Below are positions 18,754-27,698 of a stretch of 64,000 nucleotides of DNA, one piece after another. Under the pieces are notes generated by a model. It did no database searches. It was not told where the DNA came from and saw only the letters and a program-made list of their open reading frames with translations. The stretch lies in assembly GCF_014641075.1 (NCBI RefSeq), contig NZ_BMHP01000003.1, positions 1,116,001 through 1,180,000 of the forward strand, written 5' to 3'. The stretch's first letter is position 1, and the number at the start of each line of letters is the position of its first letter. Source of the stretch: Paenibacillus nasutitermitis. Its GTDB lineage: Bacteria; Bacillota; Bacilli; Paenibacillales; Paenibacillaceae. The translations under genes and the position numbers were made by a program.

Positions 18754-18876
18754 TCAACATGTGCAGTGAGGGAAAGCAATATAGCAGCGGGAATGCAAGC
18801 AGGGCTGTGCGGCCGACGGCAAGACCCGCTGAAAATAACGTACAACAGTGTGCCCGTGCGCCTGCGATGCATTCAT
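18754..18876 (-). other. Possible leader peptide before the ABC-F attenuator
   Basis: On the minus strand an ATG at 18876 opens a 40-codon frame that begins MNASQAHGHTVV, contains RCYIAFPHC and stops with TGA directly before the terminator stem. Stalling there could open the hairpin, as in drug-inducible ABC-F leaders. The ribosome binding site is weak. A second small frame (MRGESGSATGASF) lies upstream. The remaining leader (18880-19215) holds nothing else I can name. Confidence 0.3.
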
Positions 18877-19215
18877 ACTTAAGCTTAGAAGGGAAAGAAA
18901 CGAGCCTGGCAGAACTTAAACGATGCTCCGGTGGCAGAACCGCTTTCTCCCCGCATAACGATCAGTGCTGATATAAAAAAGAGTCCCCTCGCGATGACAC
19001 ACGTATCCCAGACCTGTCCGCCATGACAGACGAACGCTGCTTGCTTATTAACAAGTTATCCCGGGATGCATGTGATTACTTCATCGGCGTGGGTCCTCCG
19101 TACATTCTTTGGTATAGTGGAACTTTTTCATTATATACCCATTTACGCCCCGTATTCAAGCTTTACTGCGGATTACAGCCTTAACTGCCTCTATAATCCT
19201 GAAGTCCTGGCAGGG

Positions 19216-20502
19216 TTATTCTTCCGTCCGCACACAGTCCCGTCCGCTTGATTTCGCTTGGTACATCGCTTTGTCCGCACGCTCGATCAAACTGCTGGCC
19301 GTGTCGCCATCGCGGTATTCGGAGACGCCAAAGCTCATGGTAACCTGGTAGGGCGGCAGAGGAAAATGATGCAGCGCATTCTTAAGATGCTCCGCATATT
19401 GTACAGCGGATTGCAGACCCTCGGACGGCAGCAGGACACTGAACTCTTCTCCCCCATAGCGGGCTACGAGCCCGACAGGTCCCATATGCGAAGCCAGCAG
19501 CCGGGCTACATGCTTGAGCACCCGGTCTCCCTCCAGATGTCCGTACGTATCGTTAAACATTTTGAATTTATCGACGTCGCATAAAATGAATGCCATCTGC
19601 TGCCCTTCCTCCTGCGCCTTGGCCAGCGCTTGCTGCAGCTTCTCGTCCAGATAACGCCGATTGGGGATGCCTGTCAGGCCGTCCGTATCCGCCATCGTTT
19701 CAATATGGATGAATTTCTCATTCAGCTCCATCCGCATGGCGTCGATTCCGTTGATCAGTTGTCTGAGCTCATCATTGTTGCTGTGATTGGGGACAGGCAC
19801 ATCAAACTTCTTTTCGGCATACGATTGGACGGCTTCGGAGAGCGAATGCATCGTGCTGGAGACTTTGCGGATATTGCCGGATAAATAGATGACATAAGCA
19901 GCAATAGAAGCCAGCATGATCGAGCTGACCACCGCAAAAATTTGGATAACATCATAATAAAGCGACCTGGTCGATTCTTCCTTTTCCAGCCGGAGCACCC
20001 TGAGCGCATCCTTGACCGCGAACCGGAAAGCATCGAATGAGCTTTTTCCGTCCAGCAAATCCACTTCCGTCACCGTTGCTCCCCTCTTCTTGCTTACGAC
20101 CTGCACGCTGCCGTAGTGATCATGCCAGACCAGACCTTTTTCAATGGCGAGATCCGCAGCTTGTCTCATTCTTTCATGCAAATCGGGATTGGCGCGAATC
20201 TTTTCCGCTGTCTCCATATATAGACGGGTTCCACTCTCATAAGGCTCCAGAAACAGCTCCTTCCCCGTCAAATCGTAACCGCGCTGCCCGGTTTCCTGGT
20301 CCACAAGCGACTGGTGCAGCAAATTCAGCTGTCCCTCCAGAGTATCGAACCGCACTGCAGCGGACTGGCTTTTTTCAAAGGCATGATTGACCATGATGAA
20401 GCTGGCGCAAACGAATAAAATAAAGACACCTGCCGAAATAAGCACCGTGTTGTAAATCTGTCTCCCGAAACGTCCGGCAGGTATTAATAACTGCAGTATC
20501 AA
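19216..20502 (-). CDS. Diguanylate cyclase with CHASE3 sensor domain
   Basis: A membrane-bound c-di-GMP synthase of 428 residues. An N-terminal membrane segment (VLISAGVFILFVCASFIMV) is followed by a CHASE3 extracytoplasmic domain with the signature DQETGQRGYDLTGKELFLEP. Then come a second membrane segment (IFAVVSSIMLASIAAYVIYL), a linker and a GGDEF domain. The active-site motif reads GGEEF in ARYGGEEFSVLLP, a functional variant. DGLTGIPNRRYLDEKL and CDVDKFKMFNDTYGH are present. No RxxD inhibitory site is obvious. The start is TTG, with GAGGG before it. It stands alone, transcribed away from the ABC-F leader. Confidence 0.92.
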   Translation of the reverse strand: MILQLLIPAGRFGRQIYNTVLISAGVFILFVCASFIMVNHAFEKSQSAAVRFDTLEGQLNLLHQSLVDQETGQRGYDLTGKELFLEPYESGTRLYMETAEKIRANPDLHERMRQAADLAIEKGLVWHDHYGSVQVVSKKRGATVTEVDLLDGKSSFDAFRFAVKDALRVLRLEKEESTRSLYYDVIQIFAVVSSIMLASIAAYVIYLSGNIRKVSSTMHSLSEAVQSYAEKKFDVPVPNHSNNDELRQLINGIDAMRMELNEKFIHIETMADTDGLTGIPNRRYLDEKLQQALAKAQEEGQQMAFILCDVDKFKMFNDTYGHLEGDRVLKHVARLLASHMGPVGLVARYGGEEFSVLLPSEGLQSAVQYAEHLKNALHHFPLPPYQVTMSFGVSEYRDGDTASSLIERADKAMYQAKSSGRDCVRTEE

Positions 20503-20570
20503 AAAAATCCCTCATTTCTGGAAATAAGAAAGCCTCCTTTAAAATACTACATAACCAGCCATTAATCGAC

Positions 20571-20607
20571 AAAAAAAACCCGTCCTCCTCTTAAAAGGTT
20601 GGACGGG
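20571..20607 (-). terminator. Terminator of the 761-residue gene
   Basis: CCCGTCC and GGACGGG pair and are followed on the minus strand by eight T residues. Confidence 0.85.
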
Positions 20608-20629
20608 CCCGTCTGCCGTTCCCAGTTTG

Positions 20630-22915
20630 CTAGGATTTGGCGATCTTCATATACACATATTCATCCGGCCTAAGAGTCAGCGTTACCTTGCCGTCGGCGG
20701 CCTGGATTGTGCGGTCAAGCGATTCAGTATTCATGCCGATCCGAGCATGTGCAGCGCTCAGATGCTCGGACAGCGTAATATCGAAGGTTTTCTCCACCGC
20801 TTCCGGATTATAGACGATGAAGGACACCTCCAGATTTCTGACCCCCTCCAGATCTGCGATCTTGTAATTGTCCAGGTTCAGCACCATCACATCCCGGTCG
20901 CTGGATTTGCCGAAAGCCTCCCACATTAGATAAGCCTGATAGACTTGTCCGCAGCCATAGATTTCCTGTCCGATCCAGCCGGTTTTCTCATCCTCAAGGA
21001 CGCCGAGATTCTCAAACGGGATATACATCAGATTGGAGCTGTGACGGTTCTCGGGCAGGCATTGCGGGAACAGATACAGATTGTTTTTGCGGGCATGGTT
21101 CAGAACCCGGAGCAGTCCGACACCCGCTTCATTCGTGTCCAGAGTCGAGGCAATCCGCGCCAGACATTCGATATTCTCGAAGAAAGCGGGATAAATGATC
21201 GGCGTACAGGCCTGGAACATCGCGAAGGTGTTGTAGTCCCGGTATTCCTCCTTGGTGTTGTCATCGAACCAATACATCATCCGCAGGTTCTGGGCAAGCA
21301 GATAATCGTAAATCTCCTTGTACTCCGCTTCCCCTGTCAGCTTATACAGCTCTGAAGCAGCTTGAATCCCCAAGCCGAACATGAATACCTCCTGGGAGAG
21401 CGAATTAACGGGCAGCGCCAGCAGCGGCCGGATGGAACGCTGCGCTTCTTCCAGGTAACGGGGCTGGCCAGTTGCCTTGTATACATTCAGCATAAAATAA
21501 GCATAAATCCCCGCGACCATATAAGCATCACCGTTGCCGTGCCGGCGCAGGGTCGCCAGATCAAAGCTGAGCGGATACAAATAATTCACATTGCGGCTGA
21601 GCGGAATGAGAATCTCATCCACTTCGTGATGGACATAATCCAGCAGCTCCTGATCATGATGCAGGTGGGCGATCTGCCAGATCTGCTCGAGAATATAGAC
21701 AAACTGCCAGGTACCGGCCACCCCTTCTAGAAACGTGGCATTGCCGGAGTCAACTCGCGCCCGGTTCTTCTCCGTTTTATGACGGATATACACGCGGGTG
21801 AAATTCAATATCCGCTCCAGCAGCTCCGAATATGGGCCGCCGGATTTCAGCGCATTCACGACCGATAGCGGATAGCCGATGAAAGCCGCGGAGTCGATGC
21901 AGGGGCTGGCTTTGAAATCAATGGTCAGATTCTTCGACTCGAAGGCTTCCTCCCAGGCGGGCGAGTAGCCATTGACATAGTTCAGTATATAATCGTCGTA
22001 GATGTCGTTTGCTCCCCAGCATTGCGGATCCAGCAGATCCTGGGTGCAGCGCTGCGTAAAGTCCTCCCAGTCCGTCGCTTTCTCCGGCCATTGCGACTCG
22101 GCCGGAACAAGCTGCAGACAATGATCTATCAGTTCCTTCAGCGCTGTCGTTTCCGTCGGCACGGACAGGCGCTGTCTGGCTTTGACATAATAGGTAAACC
22201 GCTGCGTGCCCGCGGGGAACGCCGTTCCGGAGAACCCGTCCGCATACAGGCCAAGCTCATAAGCCGGGGCCGGCTTGTAACGCCGCCGGAAGCCGCAGCG
22301 GTAATTCAGGAACCGGGCGATATTATCGCGGGACATCCAGGTCATATCCGTCATGTCGAAGTACATCATCAGATCAAAATGATAATACGAATCATAATAA
22401 TACATCGCCGGGCAATCATTGCCGTGGGCTTCATCATTCCATTTGGTCGGGTTGTTGATGCTTGTCTTGAACCACACATGGTCACCCCGGTCGTATGGCG
22501 GGAGCAGCCCCATATCAACGGTAATTTCCGGCTCGACGCCTTCCACCATCTGAAGCTGAATGTCCTGTTCGTTATGGATTTCCACTTTCACTTGAAGCCA
22601 GTCATTGCTTCTGTCATACACAATTGCCGCTTCCCAGGGGTAGGCAAACGACAGGCCGTCCCGGCTCCGCGCCTGGGAACTGCCCTTCAGCAGCCAGCTC
22701 CCGCCCGTTTCCAACGCCATAATTTCCGTTGGATACAAATCGAAGCTCTTCCCTCTTACCAGCGGGTTGCCCATGGCGGACACCACTACCCATTCCCCGT
22801 TCCGGTCCAGAATGTGAAGGGAATAGCCGTAGCCGCCCTTGTCTTCCAGCCAATCGAAAACCATCTTGAATTGCTCGCCTTTTACCGCATACTGCCGCAT
22901 CACCGATTGCTGCAT
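20630..22915 (-). CDS. Large uncharacterised protein, likely alpha/alpha-barrel carbohydrate enzyme
   Basis: I do not recognise a named family. The protein has about 761 residues from the ATG at 22915 (788 from 22996). GGGAGG precedes 22915 at a long spacing of 12. The first 300 residues look beta-rich (GEWVVVSAMGN, VYDRSNDWLQVKVEIHNEQD), like the N-terminal sandwich of glycosidases. The middle 400 are helical with repeated aromatic segments (FLEGVAGTWQFVYILEQIWQ, LYKLTGEAEYKEIYDYLLAQ), as in an alpha/alpha toroid. A short beta domain ends the chain (LRPDEYVYMKIA). There is no signal peptide. A role on sugar polymers or oligosaccharides is inferred from fold-like features and carbohydrate-rich surroundings. 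Confidence 0.7.
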   Translation of the reverse strand: MQQSVMRQYAVKGEQFKMVFDWLEDKGGYGYSLHILDRNGEWVVVSAMGNPLVRGKSFDLYPTEIMALETGGSWLLKGSSQARSRDGLSFAYPWEAAIVYDRSNDWLQVKVEIHNEQDIQLQMVEGVEPEITVDMGLLPPYDRGDHVWFKTSINNPTKWNDEAHGNDCPAMYYYDSYYHFDLMMYFDMTDMTWMSRDNIARFLNYRCGFRRRYKPAPAYELGLYADGFSGTAFPAGTQRFTYYVKARQRLSVPTETTALKELIDHCLQLVPAESQWPEKATDWEDFTQRCTQDLLDPQCWGANDIYDDYILNYVNGYSPAWEEAFESKNLTIDFKASPCIDSAAFIGYPLSVVNALKSGGPYSELLERILNFTRVYIRHKTEKNRARVDSGNATFLEGVAGTWQFVYILEQIWQIAHLHHDQELLDYVHHEVDEILIPLSRNVNYLYPLSFDLATLRRHGNGDAYMVAGIYAYFMLNVYKATGQPRYLEEAQRSIRPLLALPVNSLSQEVFMFGLGIQAASELYKLTGEAEYKEIYDYLLAQNLRMMYWFDDNTKEEYRDYNTFAMFQACTPIIYPAFFENIECLARIASTLDTNEAGVGLLRVLNHARKNNLYLFPQCLPENRHSSNLMYIPFENLGVLEDEKTGWIGQEIYGCGQVYQAYLMWEAFGKSSDRDVMVLNLDNYKIADLEGVRNLEVSFIVYNPEAVEKTFDITLSEHLSAAHARIGMNTESLDRTIQAADGKVTLTLRPDEYVYMKIAKS

Positions 22916-23039
22916 ATTGATGGATATCCTCCCTTGTGTCTGAATGAAGCTGCTTTTAACTTCACTATAGACGGACAGGACCAGATCCCGGTACATGCGG
23001 AATGATTAGGATACGACGGTTTTTTTGGCTTATGGCTGC

Positions 23040-23068
23040 GGGGACAAAAAAACAGCCGCAATCGGCAA
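23040..23068 (-). terminator. Possible terminator of the MBL-fold gene
   Basis: A short GCCG/CGGC stem on the minus strand is followed by TGTTTTTTTG. Confidence 0.4.
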
Positions 23069-23115
23069 AGTTATACCCCTTGGCGCGCTTTTTCTCCACC
23101 GTCCCGGTGCATTAT

Positions 23116-23934
23116 CTATAACTCAACGATCATGCCGTCATAAGCAACCTGAATGCCGTGGGGCTCGAATATGGCGACCAAATCTTCATGCAGCAGATGG
23201 GCATTATGTGAAAAATGGGTAACGATCATTTGCGCACCGGGGTTCAGTACGCCGTTCTCTTCCATCCACTGTCTGGTCTCCAATACCGCGTCGACATTCA
23301 TATGCCCATATCGATTAGGCGAACGGCCCGTTGTACATTCCAGAATAACGAAATCCAGCTTCTGTTCCTTCAACTTCTCCCAGGTGGAATCCGGGAACCA
23401 GCCGCTGTCATGGCCGTGGAAGATCGTCTTGCCATTCTTCTCGATAACGTAGACGAGACAGGTTTCCAGTGCGGCATGTCCTGCCGGAAGTGGCAGTATG
23501 GACGCTGTCTGCATCTGACAGCGTTCGAACGGCTGCACGCGATGGAATTCAAATTTATTTTTCGGACCGCCCTCTAATGCCAGAACCTGCATACATTTCG
23601 CAAGTACATTATCATGGCCGTATACATGGATGGGTTCGTCGCCCGATTGCGCATAACCGTTCAGCCTGGCAACCAGATCCTCGGCATACAAATGATCCGA
23701 ATGGGAGTGGGTAAACAGCAGATCCTTGACTTTATCCAGATCAAGCCCATCGCGAAGCATATGCAAATAAGTGTCTGGCGGAAAATCAATCTTCAACTCC
23801 CCATCAATCATAATCGATGTCCGGGTCCGAATATTGCGGCCGCCTGATTCGATGGCTTGCTTGCACGTTTCACAGCCGCAGAACAGAGCAGGAATACCTT
23901 CGAAAGCCGCAGTTCCCAATACATGAATGTTCAT
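23116..23934 (-). CDS. MBL-fold metallo-hydrolase, PhnP-like
   Basis: A cytoplasmic metallo-beta-lactamase-fold hydrolase of 272 residues. The metal motif HSHSDH (in LLFTHSHSDHLYAEDL, near residue 80) is a variant of HxHxDH. Other ligands are HGHDSGW and HFSHNAHL. An N-terminal CGCETCKQA cysteine pair resembles the extra zinc site of PhnP-type phosphodiesterases. PhnP opens cyclic ribose phosphates, but no phosphonate genes are nearby, so the substrate is unknown. The ATG at 23934 is preceded by GGAGGAG. Confidence 0.85.
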   Translation of the reverse strand: MNIHVLGTAAFEGIPALFCGCETCKQAIESGGRNIRTRTSIMIDGELKIDFPPDTYLHMLRDGLDLDKVKDLLFTHSHSDHLYAEDLVARLNGYAQSGDEPIHVYGHDNVLAKCMQVLALEGGPKNKFEFHRVQPFERCQMQTASILPLPAGHAALETCLVYVIEKNGKTIFHGHDSGWFPDSTWEKLKEQKLDFVILECTTGRSPNRYGHMNVDAVLETRQWMEENGVLNPGAQMIVTHFSHNAHLLHEDLVAIFEPHGIQVAYDGMIVEL

Positions 23935-23978
23935 GTGCCACTCCTCCAATATCTTGATATCACGTACAGAATATCAGA

Positions 23979-24455
23979 TTATCCCCGATTCAGCGACCGT
24001 GGGGTTATTTTCTGGAAAACGAGCCGGATCGCAATGAGCAAGGCACTTAGCGTGATGGCGATATCCGCCACATTCATGCTGCCTCCCCCTTTGCCGAGTA
24101 CAATAAAATCCGTTACCTGATTGAAGATGACACGGTCGATGGCATTTCCCAGCGCCCCGCCCACCAGCAAACCGGTAATGACATCCATTGCCGTTCCGCG
24201 CAGCTCCCCTTTGCGGCGGTAATAAAGTACAGCGAGGGCCAGCCCCAAAGCAACAAGGACAAAATATCGGCCAAGCCCCTGGAAGGAACTGAAGGCTGCA
24301 CCGCTATTTTCGTAATACGTGAATTGCAGAAGGCCCCGTGAGACCGGAATCGTCTGACCGAGCTCCATAACTGCGCGAACGACTATTTTGGACAGCTGAT
24401 CGGCTGCAATAACCAATGCTGCAAGCATATAGAACAGCAATTTGTTCATCTCCAT
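23979..24455 (-). CDS. lspA: Signal peptidase II (prolipoprotein signal peptidase)
   Basis: LspA cuts the signal peptide from lipid-modified prolipoproteins in the membrane. The 158-residue protein has four membrane segments. The two catalytic aspartates are seen in GNAIDRV and SMNVADIA. The family stretch YYENSGAAFSSFQG is also present. It is usually near rluD and pyr genes. Here it lies alone between an MBL hydrolase and a serine hydrolase, so it may be a second copy. Several lipoproteins in this window would be its substrates. The binding site before the start is weak. Confidence 0.93.
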   Translation of the reverse strand: MEMNKLLFYMLAALVIAADQLSKIVVRAVMELGQTIPVSRGLLQFTYYENSGAAFSSFQGLGRYFVLVALGLALAVLYYRRKGELRGTAMDVITGLLVGGALGNAIDRVIFNQVTDFIVLGKGGGSMNVADIAITLSALLIAIRLVFQKITPRSLNRG

Positions 24456-24514
24456 TTCTTAGCGTGAGGCTGGAAGCCCGCTGCAGTATCCTGTGCGGGG
24501 CGGCTGCAGATCCG

Positions 24515-25774
24515 TTACAGGTTATCCTCTTCCTTCCGATAGCCCAGAAACGTGAACCCGCCATCCTCGCATACCGTCAACGTGTAGCCGTGATCCAGCC
24601 AGGTGCTATGGAACTGGTGGCTGCCGGTAGGATAAAGCGGTCTGCGAAACCGGCCCAAATAAACAAATTCCCAGCGGCCTTCCACTCTTCTCAGCTCGAC
24701 CCGGTCTTTAATATATACCCCTTCGTATTTCCGCGCCAGCTCTTCATCGAGAACGATTTCCGCAGGCATGCGGGGAATATCCGCTTCTCCGCCGAGGATC
24801 AGCCTGCTCAGGGCATTGCCCACTTGAAAAACATTCACAAAATCATAATTGCAAAGGACGATTACACAGCTGTCCTCTTCAAAAAAATTTTGCATATAAG
24901 CACCTATTCCCAGATAAGCGCCATCATGCTGAAATCTTGATTTTCCCAGGAAGTGGTCTTTAAATAATCCGTAGCAATACCCGCTGCGGTTTTCCTGAAA
25001 AAAGCGGTCATACATGTCCCCGCCGAGCAAGGCGCGGTTCTTCAATCCTTGATGCCAGCGGTAAAGGTCCGCAGTATTAGAGACCAGGCCGCCCGCTCCC
25101 ATACTGTAAGCCAGATCGTGGTATTCCCCGCGCACAATCCGCTCCCCGTTCATGCAGTAGCCGAAGGCTTTGTTCTTCAGCAGCTCCATCCCGTCATCCA
25201 GAACCGTATCCAGCATGCCGAGCGGCTGAAATATAGCTTGATCAAGGTATTCCTTAAATCCGCGGCCGCTGACCTCCTCGACCAAATAAGCCAGCATGCT
25301 GTATCCGGCATTGCTATATTCATAGCTCGTCCCCGGCGCAAACCGCAGCGGCCGGTCCTGGAATAAACGCATATATTGGCTTCGGTCATAATTTGTTTTG
25401 TCGTCTTTTCCGTAGAAGGTCTCGTGAAGACCATGAAAGACGGGTAGTCCGGAAGTATGCGACAGGAGATGATGCGCTGTAATCCGGTCATCAAGCTTGA
25501 GCTCATCAGGGAGATAATGATTGACAGCATGGTCCAGGTCAATCCTTCCCTGGTCCGCCAGCTGCATAATCGCGAAAGCGGTAAATTGCTTGGATACCGA
25601 TGCCAAACCATAACGCGTGCCCGGCTGATTGGGCACCTGCCATTCAATACATGCCTGGCCGTACGCTTCATCTGCAACAATCTCGCCGTTCTTTACGACA
25701 AGAATGGACCCGGAGAACGGCCACAACTCCATATAAGCGTTCATATAATTTTGCACAATCGCACACAAATTCAT
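24515..25774 (-). CDS. Serine hydrolase, beta-lactamase/penicillin-binding class C fold
   Basis: A 419-residue member of the class C beta-lactamase-like family, which includes esterases and D-amino peptidases. The nucleophile is S59 in SVSK, with K62. The tyrosine motif is YSN in YEYSNAGYSM. HDG in RFQHDGAYLG stands in the place of KTG. No signal peptide is visible, so the protein may be cytoplasmic. AAGGGGAG precedes the ATG. Its first bases overlap the end of the DUF2809 gene, so the two are coupled. True beta-lactam hydrolysis is unlikely. Confidence 0.88.
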   Translation of the reverse strand: MNLCAIVQNYMNAYMELWPFSGSILVVKNGEIVADEAYGQACIEWQVPNQPGTRYGLASVSKQFTAFAIMQLADQGRIDLDHAVNHYLPDELKLDDRITAHHLLSHTSGLPVFHGLHETFYGKDDKTNYDRSQYMRLFQDRPLRFAPGTSYEYSNAGYSMLAYLVEEVSGRGFKEYLDQAIFQPLGMLDTVLDDGMELLKNKAFGYCMNGERIVRGEYHDLAYSMGAGGLVSNTADLYRWHQGLKNRALLGGDMYDRFFQENRSGYCYGLFKDHFLGKSRFQHDGAYLGIGAYMQNFFEEDSCVIVLCNYDFVNVFQVGNALSRLILGGEADIPRMPAEIVLDEELARKYEGVYIKDRVELRRVEGRWEFVYLGRFRRPLYPTGSHQFHSTWLDHGYTLTVCEDGGFTFLGYRKEEDNL

Positions 25775-26163
25775 ATTGGATCGCTCCCCTTCATCCGAAC
25801 ATACCAGTCTGCCCCGTACGAAATCAGAATGCCGGCGCTATATCGGATTAAATCCACGGCCAGAAATCCTTTTCCCAGGATCAAGCCGCCTAGCAGCGTG
25901 CTGCGGATATCATTGATCCAACCCGCCTGATACAGCTGGCTGAACTCAATGGCGAAGCAGAAAATCAGACTCAACGCGAGAGCCCGCCGCAAGCTTGCAT
26001 GCACCCACAGGAAACGGAAGCCGAAATAAATCATGCCGGCCCATAAAGCATCGCCAAAATGGCTGGAGACAAACACAGGCAGCGATTCGGCAAACGATCT
26101 GGAGCTGATGCCCAGTATCATCACGATCAGAACCGTTACCAGGTAATACATCCTTGTCATCAT
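25771..26163 (-). CDS. DUF2809 family membrane protein
   Basis: A small integral membrane protein of about 130 residues with four predicted segments. The stretch FCFAIEFSQLYQAGWINDIR followed by LGKGFLAVDLIRYSAGI is typical of DUF2809 proteins, whose function is unknown. The start is uncertain. A GTG at 26175 and ATGs at 26163 and 26160 are all possible. The end overlaps the serine hydrolase start by four bases. Confidence 0.8.
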   Translation of the reverse strand: MMTRMYYLVTVLIVMILGISSRSFAESLPVFVSSHFGDALWAGMIYFGFRFLWVHASLRRALALSLIFCFAIEFSQLYQAGWINDIRSTLLGGLILGKGFLAVDLIRYSAGILISYGADWYVRMKGSDPI

Positions 26164-26203
26164 AGCTTGCACCAACTATTCTCATGAATCACTTGCTTGC
26201 AAT

Positions 26204-26677
26204 CTACAGCTCAATCCAGAATCGCCGGACCACATTGCCATTGTCTTCCGTAAATTCGGATTCCAGCTGTCCGCCATACTTGATGATGGTTTTCTCCGAG
26301 CCGATATTGCCCTGATCGCAAACCACCAGCACTTTGCTTAAGCCAAGCGCTCTCGTTATGTTCAGCGCTTCCGTCAGGATGGCTCCCGCATAACCTTTGC
26401 GCCTTTCCGAAGGGCGGATGCCGTAACCGATATGCCCGCCGCTGCTGAGCAGCTTCCCGTTCAGCCGATGGCGGATATTGACGGCACCGACAAGCTTCTG
26501 CTCCTCGTTCATTAGCCAATATGTCGAGTGAGGCACCCGCCCTGCAGGGATCGGCTTGTCTTCGCTGTCCTGTGCATACAGGAATTCGATCATCGCCTCA
26601 AAATCATAAGGTTCCTTCTCTATGACCCAAGGCACCATATCTTCGCCGCTTGCAAGCCAGTCCTCATAAAATGCCAT
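26204..26677 (-). CDS. GNAT-family acetyltransferase, probable upstream non-ATG start
   Basis: An N-acetyltransferase with the acetyl-CoA loop RPSERRKGYAGAIL (QRxGxG/A-like) and ALGLSKVLVVCDQGNIGSEKTI, close to RimJ-like proteins. Only 157 residues remain from the ATG at 26677, and no binding site precedes that codon. The open frame continues upstream with IGNGTKLVAPSLDYRDEY, a normal GNAT N-terminus. AGGAGG at 26740-26745 lies eight bases before an in-frame ATC at 26731. The true start is probably ATC or ATT, or the gene lost its ATG by a point change. Confidence 0.8.
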   Translation of the reverse strand: MAFYEDWLASGEDMVPWVIEKEPYDFEAMIEFLYAQDSEDKPIPAGRVPHSTYWLMNEEQKLVGAVNIRHRLNGKLLSSGGHIGYGIRPSERRKGYAGAILTEALNITRALGLSKVLVVCDQGNIGSEKTIIKYGGQLESEFTEDNGNVVRRFWIEL

Positions 26678-26855
26678 GTACTCATCACGGTAGTCCAGTG
26701 AGGGTGCAACCAGTTTTGTCCCATTTCCGATCCTAATCGCCTCCTGTTCCTACGAATATCTATTCTTATCATAATCGATTATGCAGCGCGGATAAACTTT
26801 AATGATACAATTATGGTGTCCGCCATGGATCTTTAGTAGAGGGGGCTGTAAGACA

Positions 26856-27656
26856 ATGGACAATTATTCCGATATCATCAAACACAATTGGAATCAGTGG
26901 TCTGAAACATGGTACCGCAGATATAGAACAGATGAAGCCATTTCAAAAATAATCAATCGGCCTGAATCCGCTTTTCATCCTGCTGTGTTTGCAATGATTA
27001 AAAACGCCTTCCCGGATTTGCACGGCAAACGGGTATGTGTTCCTTCAAGCGGCGACAACCACGCCGTATTCGCTTTTCATTTAATGGGCGCAAACGTGAC
27101 CTCATGCGACATTTCAGAGAAACAATTGGAAAACAGCTCGGTCATCGCGCAAAAGCAGGGCTGGAATATTGAGTTCATATGCGCTGACACCATGAAGTTG
27201 GACAGCATTAAAAGTGATGCATTTGATTTTGTTTATACTTCAAACGGTGTTCATGTATGGATTAATGATTTACATGCCATGTATCAAAATATCTACCGGA
27301 TACTTAAAAACAATGGATCCTACATCATGTTTGACATTCATCCATTTATGCGGCCGTTTGGAATCCAAGCAGCTGAGAAAATAAATGTCGTGAAGCCCTA
27401 CGACTCAACAGGACCTTTCGGCGAAGTACCGACCTTCAAATGGCGTATACAGGATATTATGAATGCAATAACTTCCTCGTCTCTATGCGTATCGCATATG
27501 GAAGAAATGTACGCTGAGGATGGCTCATTTTGGGTGGATGAATCCAAAGAGGACGGAGCTTCACTCTCCAAACAAGAGCTTGATGAGCTTTGCAATTGGC
27601 AATCAAACCCTCTGGCGGCTCTTCCGCAATGGTTATCGATTCATGCGGTTAAATAA
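26856..27656 (+). CDS. SAM-dependent methyltransferase
   Basis: A class I methyltransferase of 266 residues. The SAM-binding motif is VCVPSSGDNHAVFAFHLMGA near residue 65, followed by VTSCDISEKQLENS and the motif IV region SDAFDFVYTSNGVHVWIND. The motif has SGDN in place of the usual GxGxG, a known variant among ubiE-like proteins. The ATG at 26856 is preceded by GAGGGGG. A nucleotidyltransferase gene follows 42 bases later. The substrate is unknown. Confidence 0.85.
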   Translation: MDNYSDIIKHNWNQWSETWYRRYRTDEAISKIINRPESAFHPAVFAMIKNAFPDLHGKRVCVPSSGDNHAVFAFHLMGANVTSCDISEKQLENSSVIAQKQGWNIEFICADTMKLDSIKSDAFDFVYTSNGVHVWINDLHAMYQNIYRILKNNGSYIMFDIHPFMRPFGIQAAEKINVVKPYDSTGPFGEVPTFKWRIQDIMNAITSSSLCVSHMEEMYAEDGSFWVDESKEDGASLSKQELDELCNWQSNPLAALPQWLSIHAVK

Positions 27657-27698
27657 TGAGGGGAATTGCACGGTCGTGTTCCACAAGGGGGATCCTAA

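Noticed and set aside
18621..18971. A 116-codon plus-strand frame in the ABC-F leader
   Set aside because: It overlaps the leader hairpin and the ABC-F start region, has no family features and no binding site.
22022..23005. A 327-codon plus-strand frame over the large unnamed gene
   Set aside because: The opposite strand has a long coherent protein with a plausible fold and its own terminator. The plus frame has none.
24515..25774. Reading the serine hydrolase as a beta-lactam resistance gene
   Set aside because: It has the class C SxxK and YxN motifs but HDG in place of KTG and no export signal, so an esterase or peptidase role is more likely.
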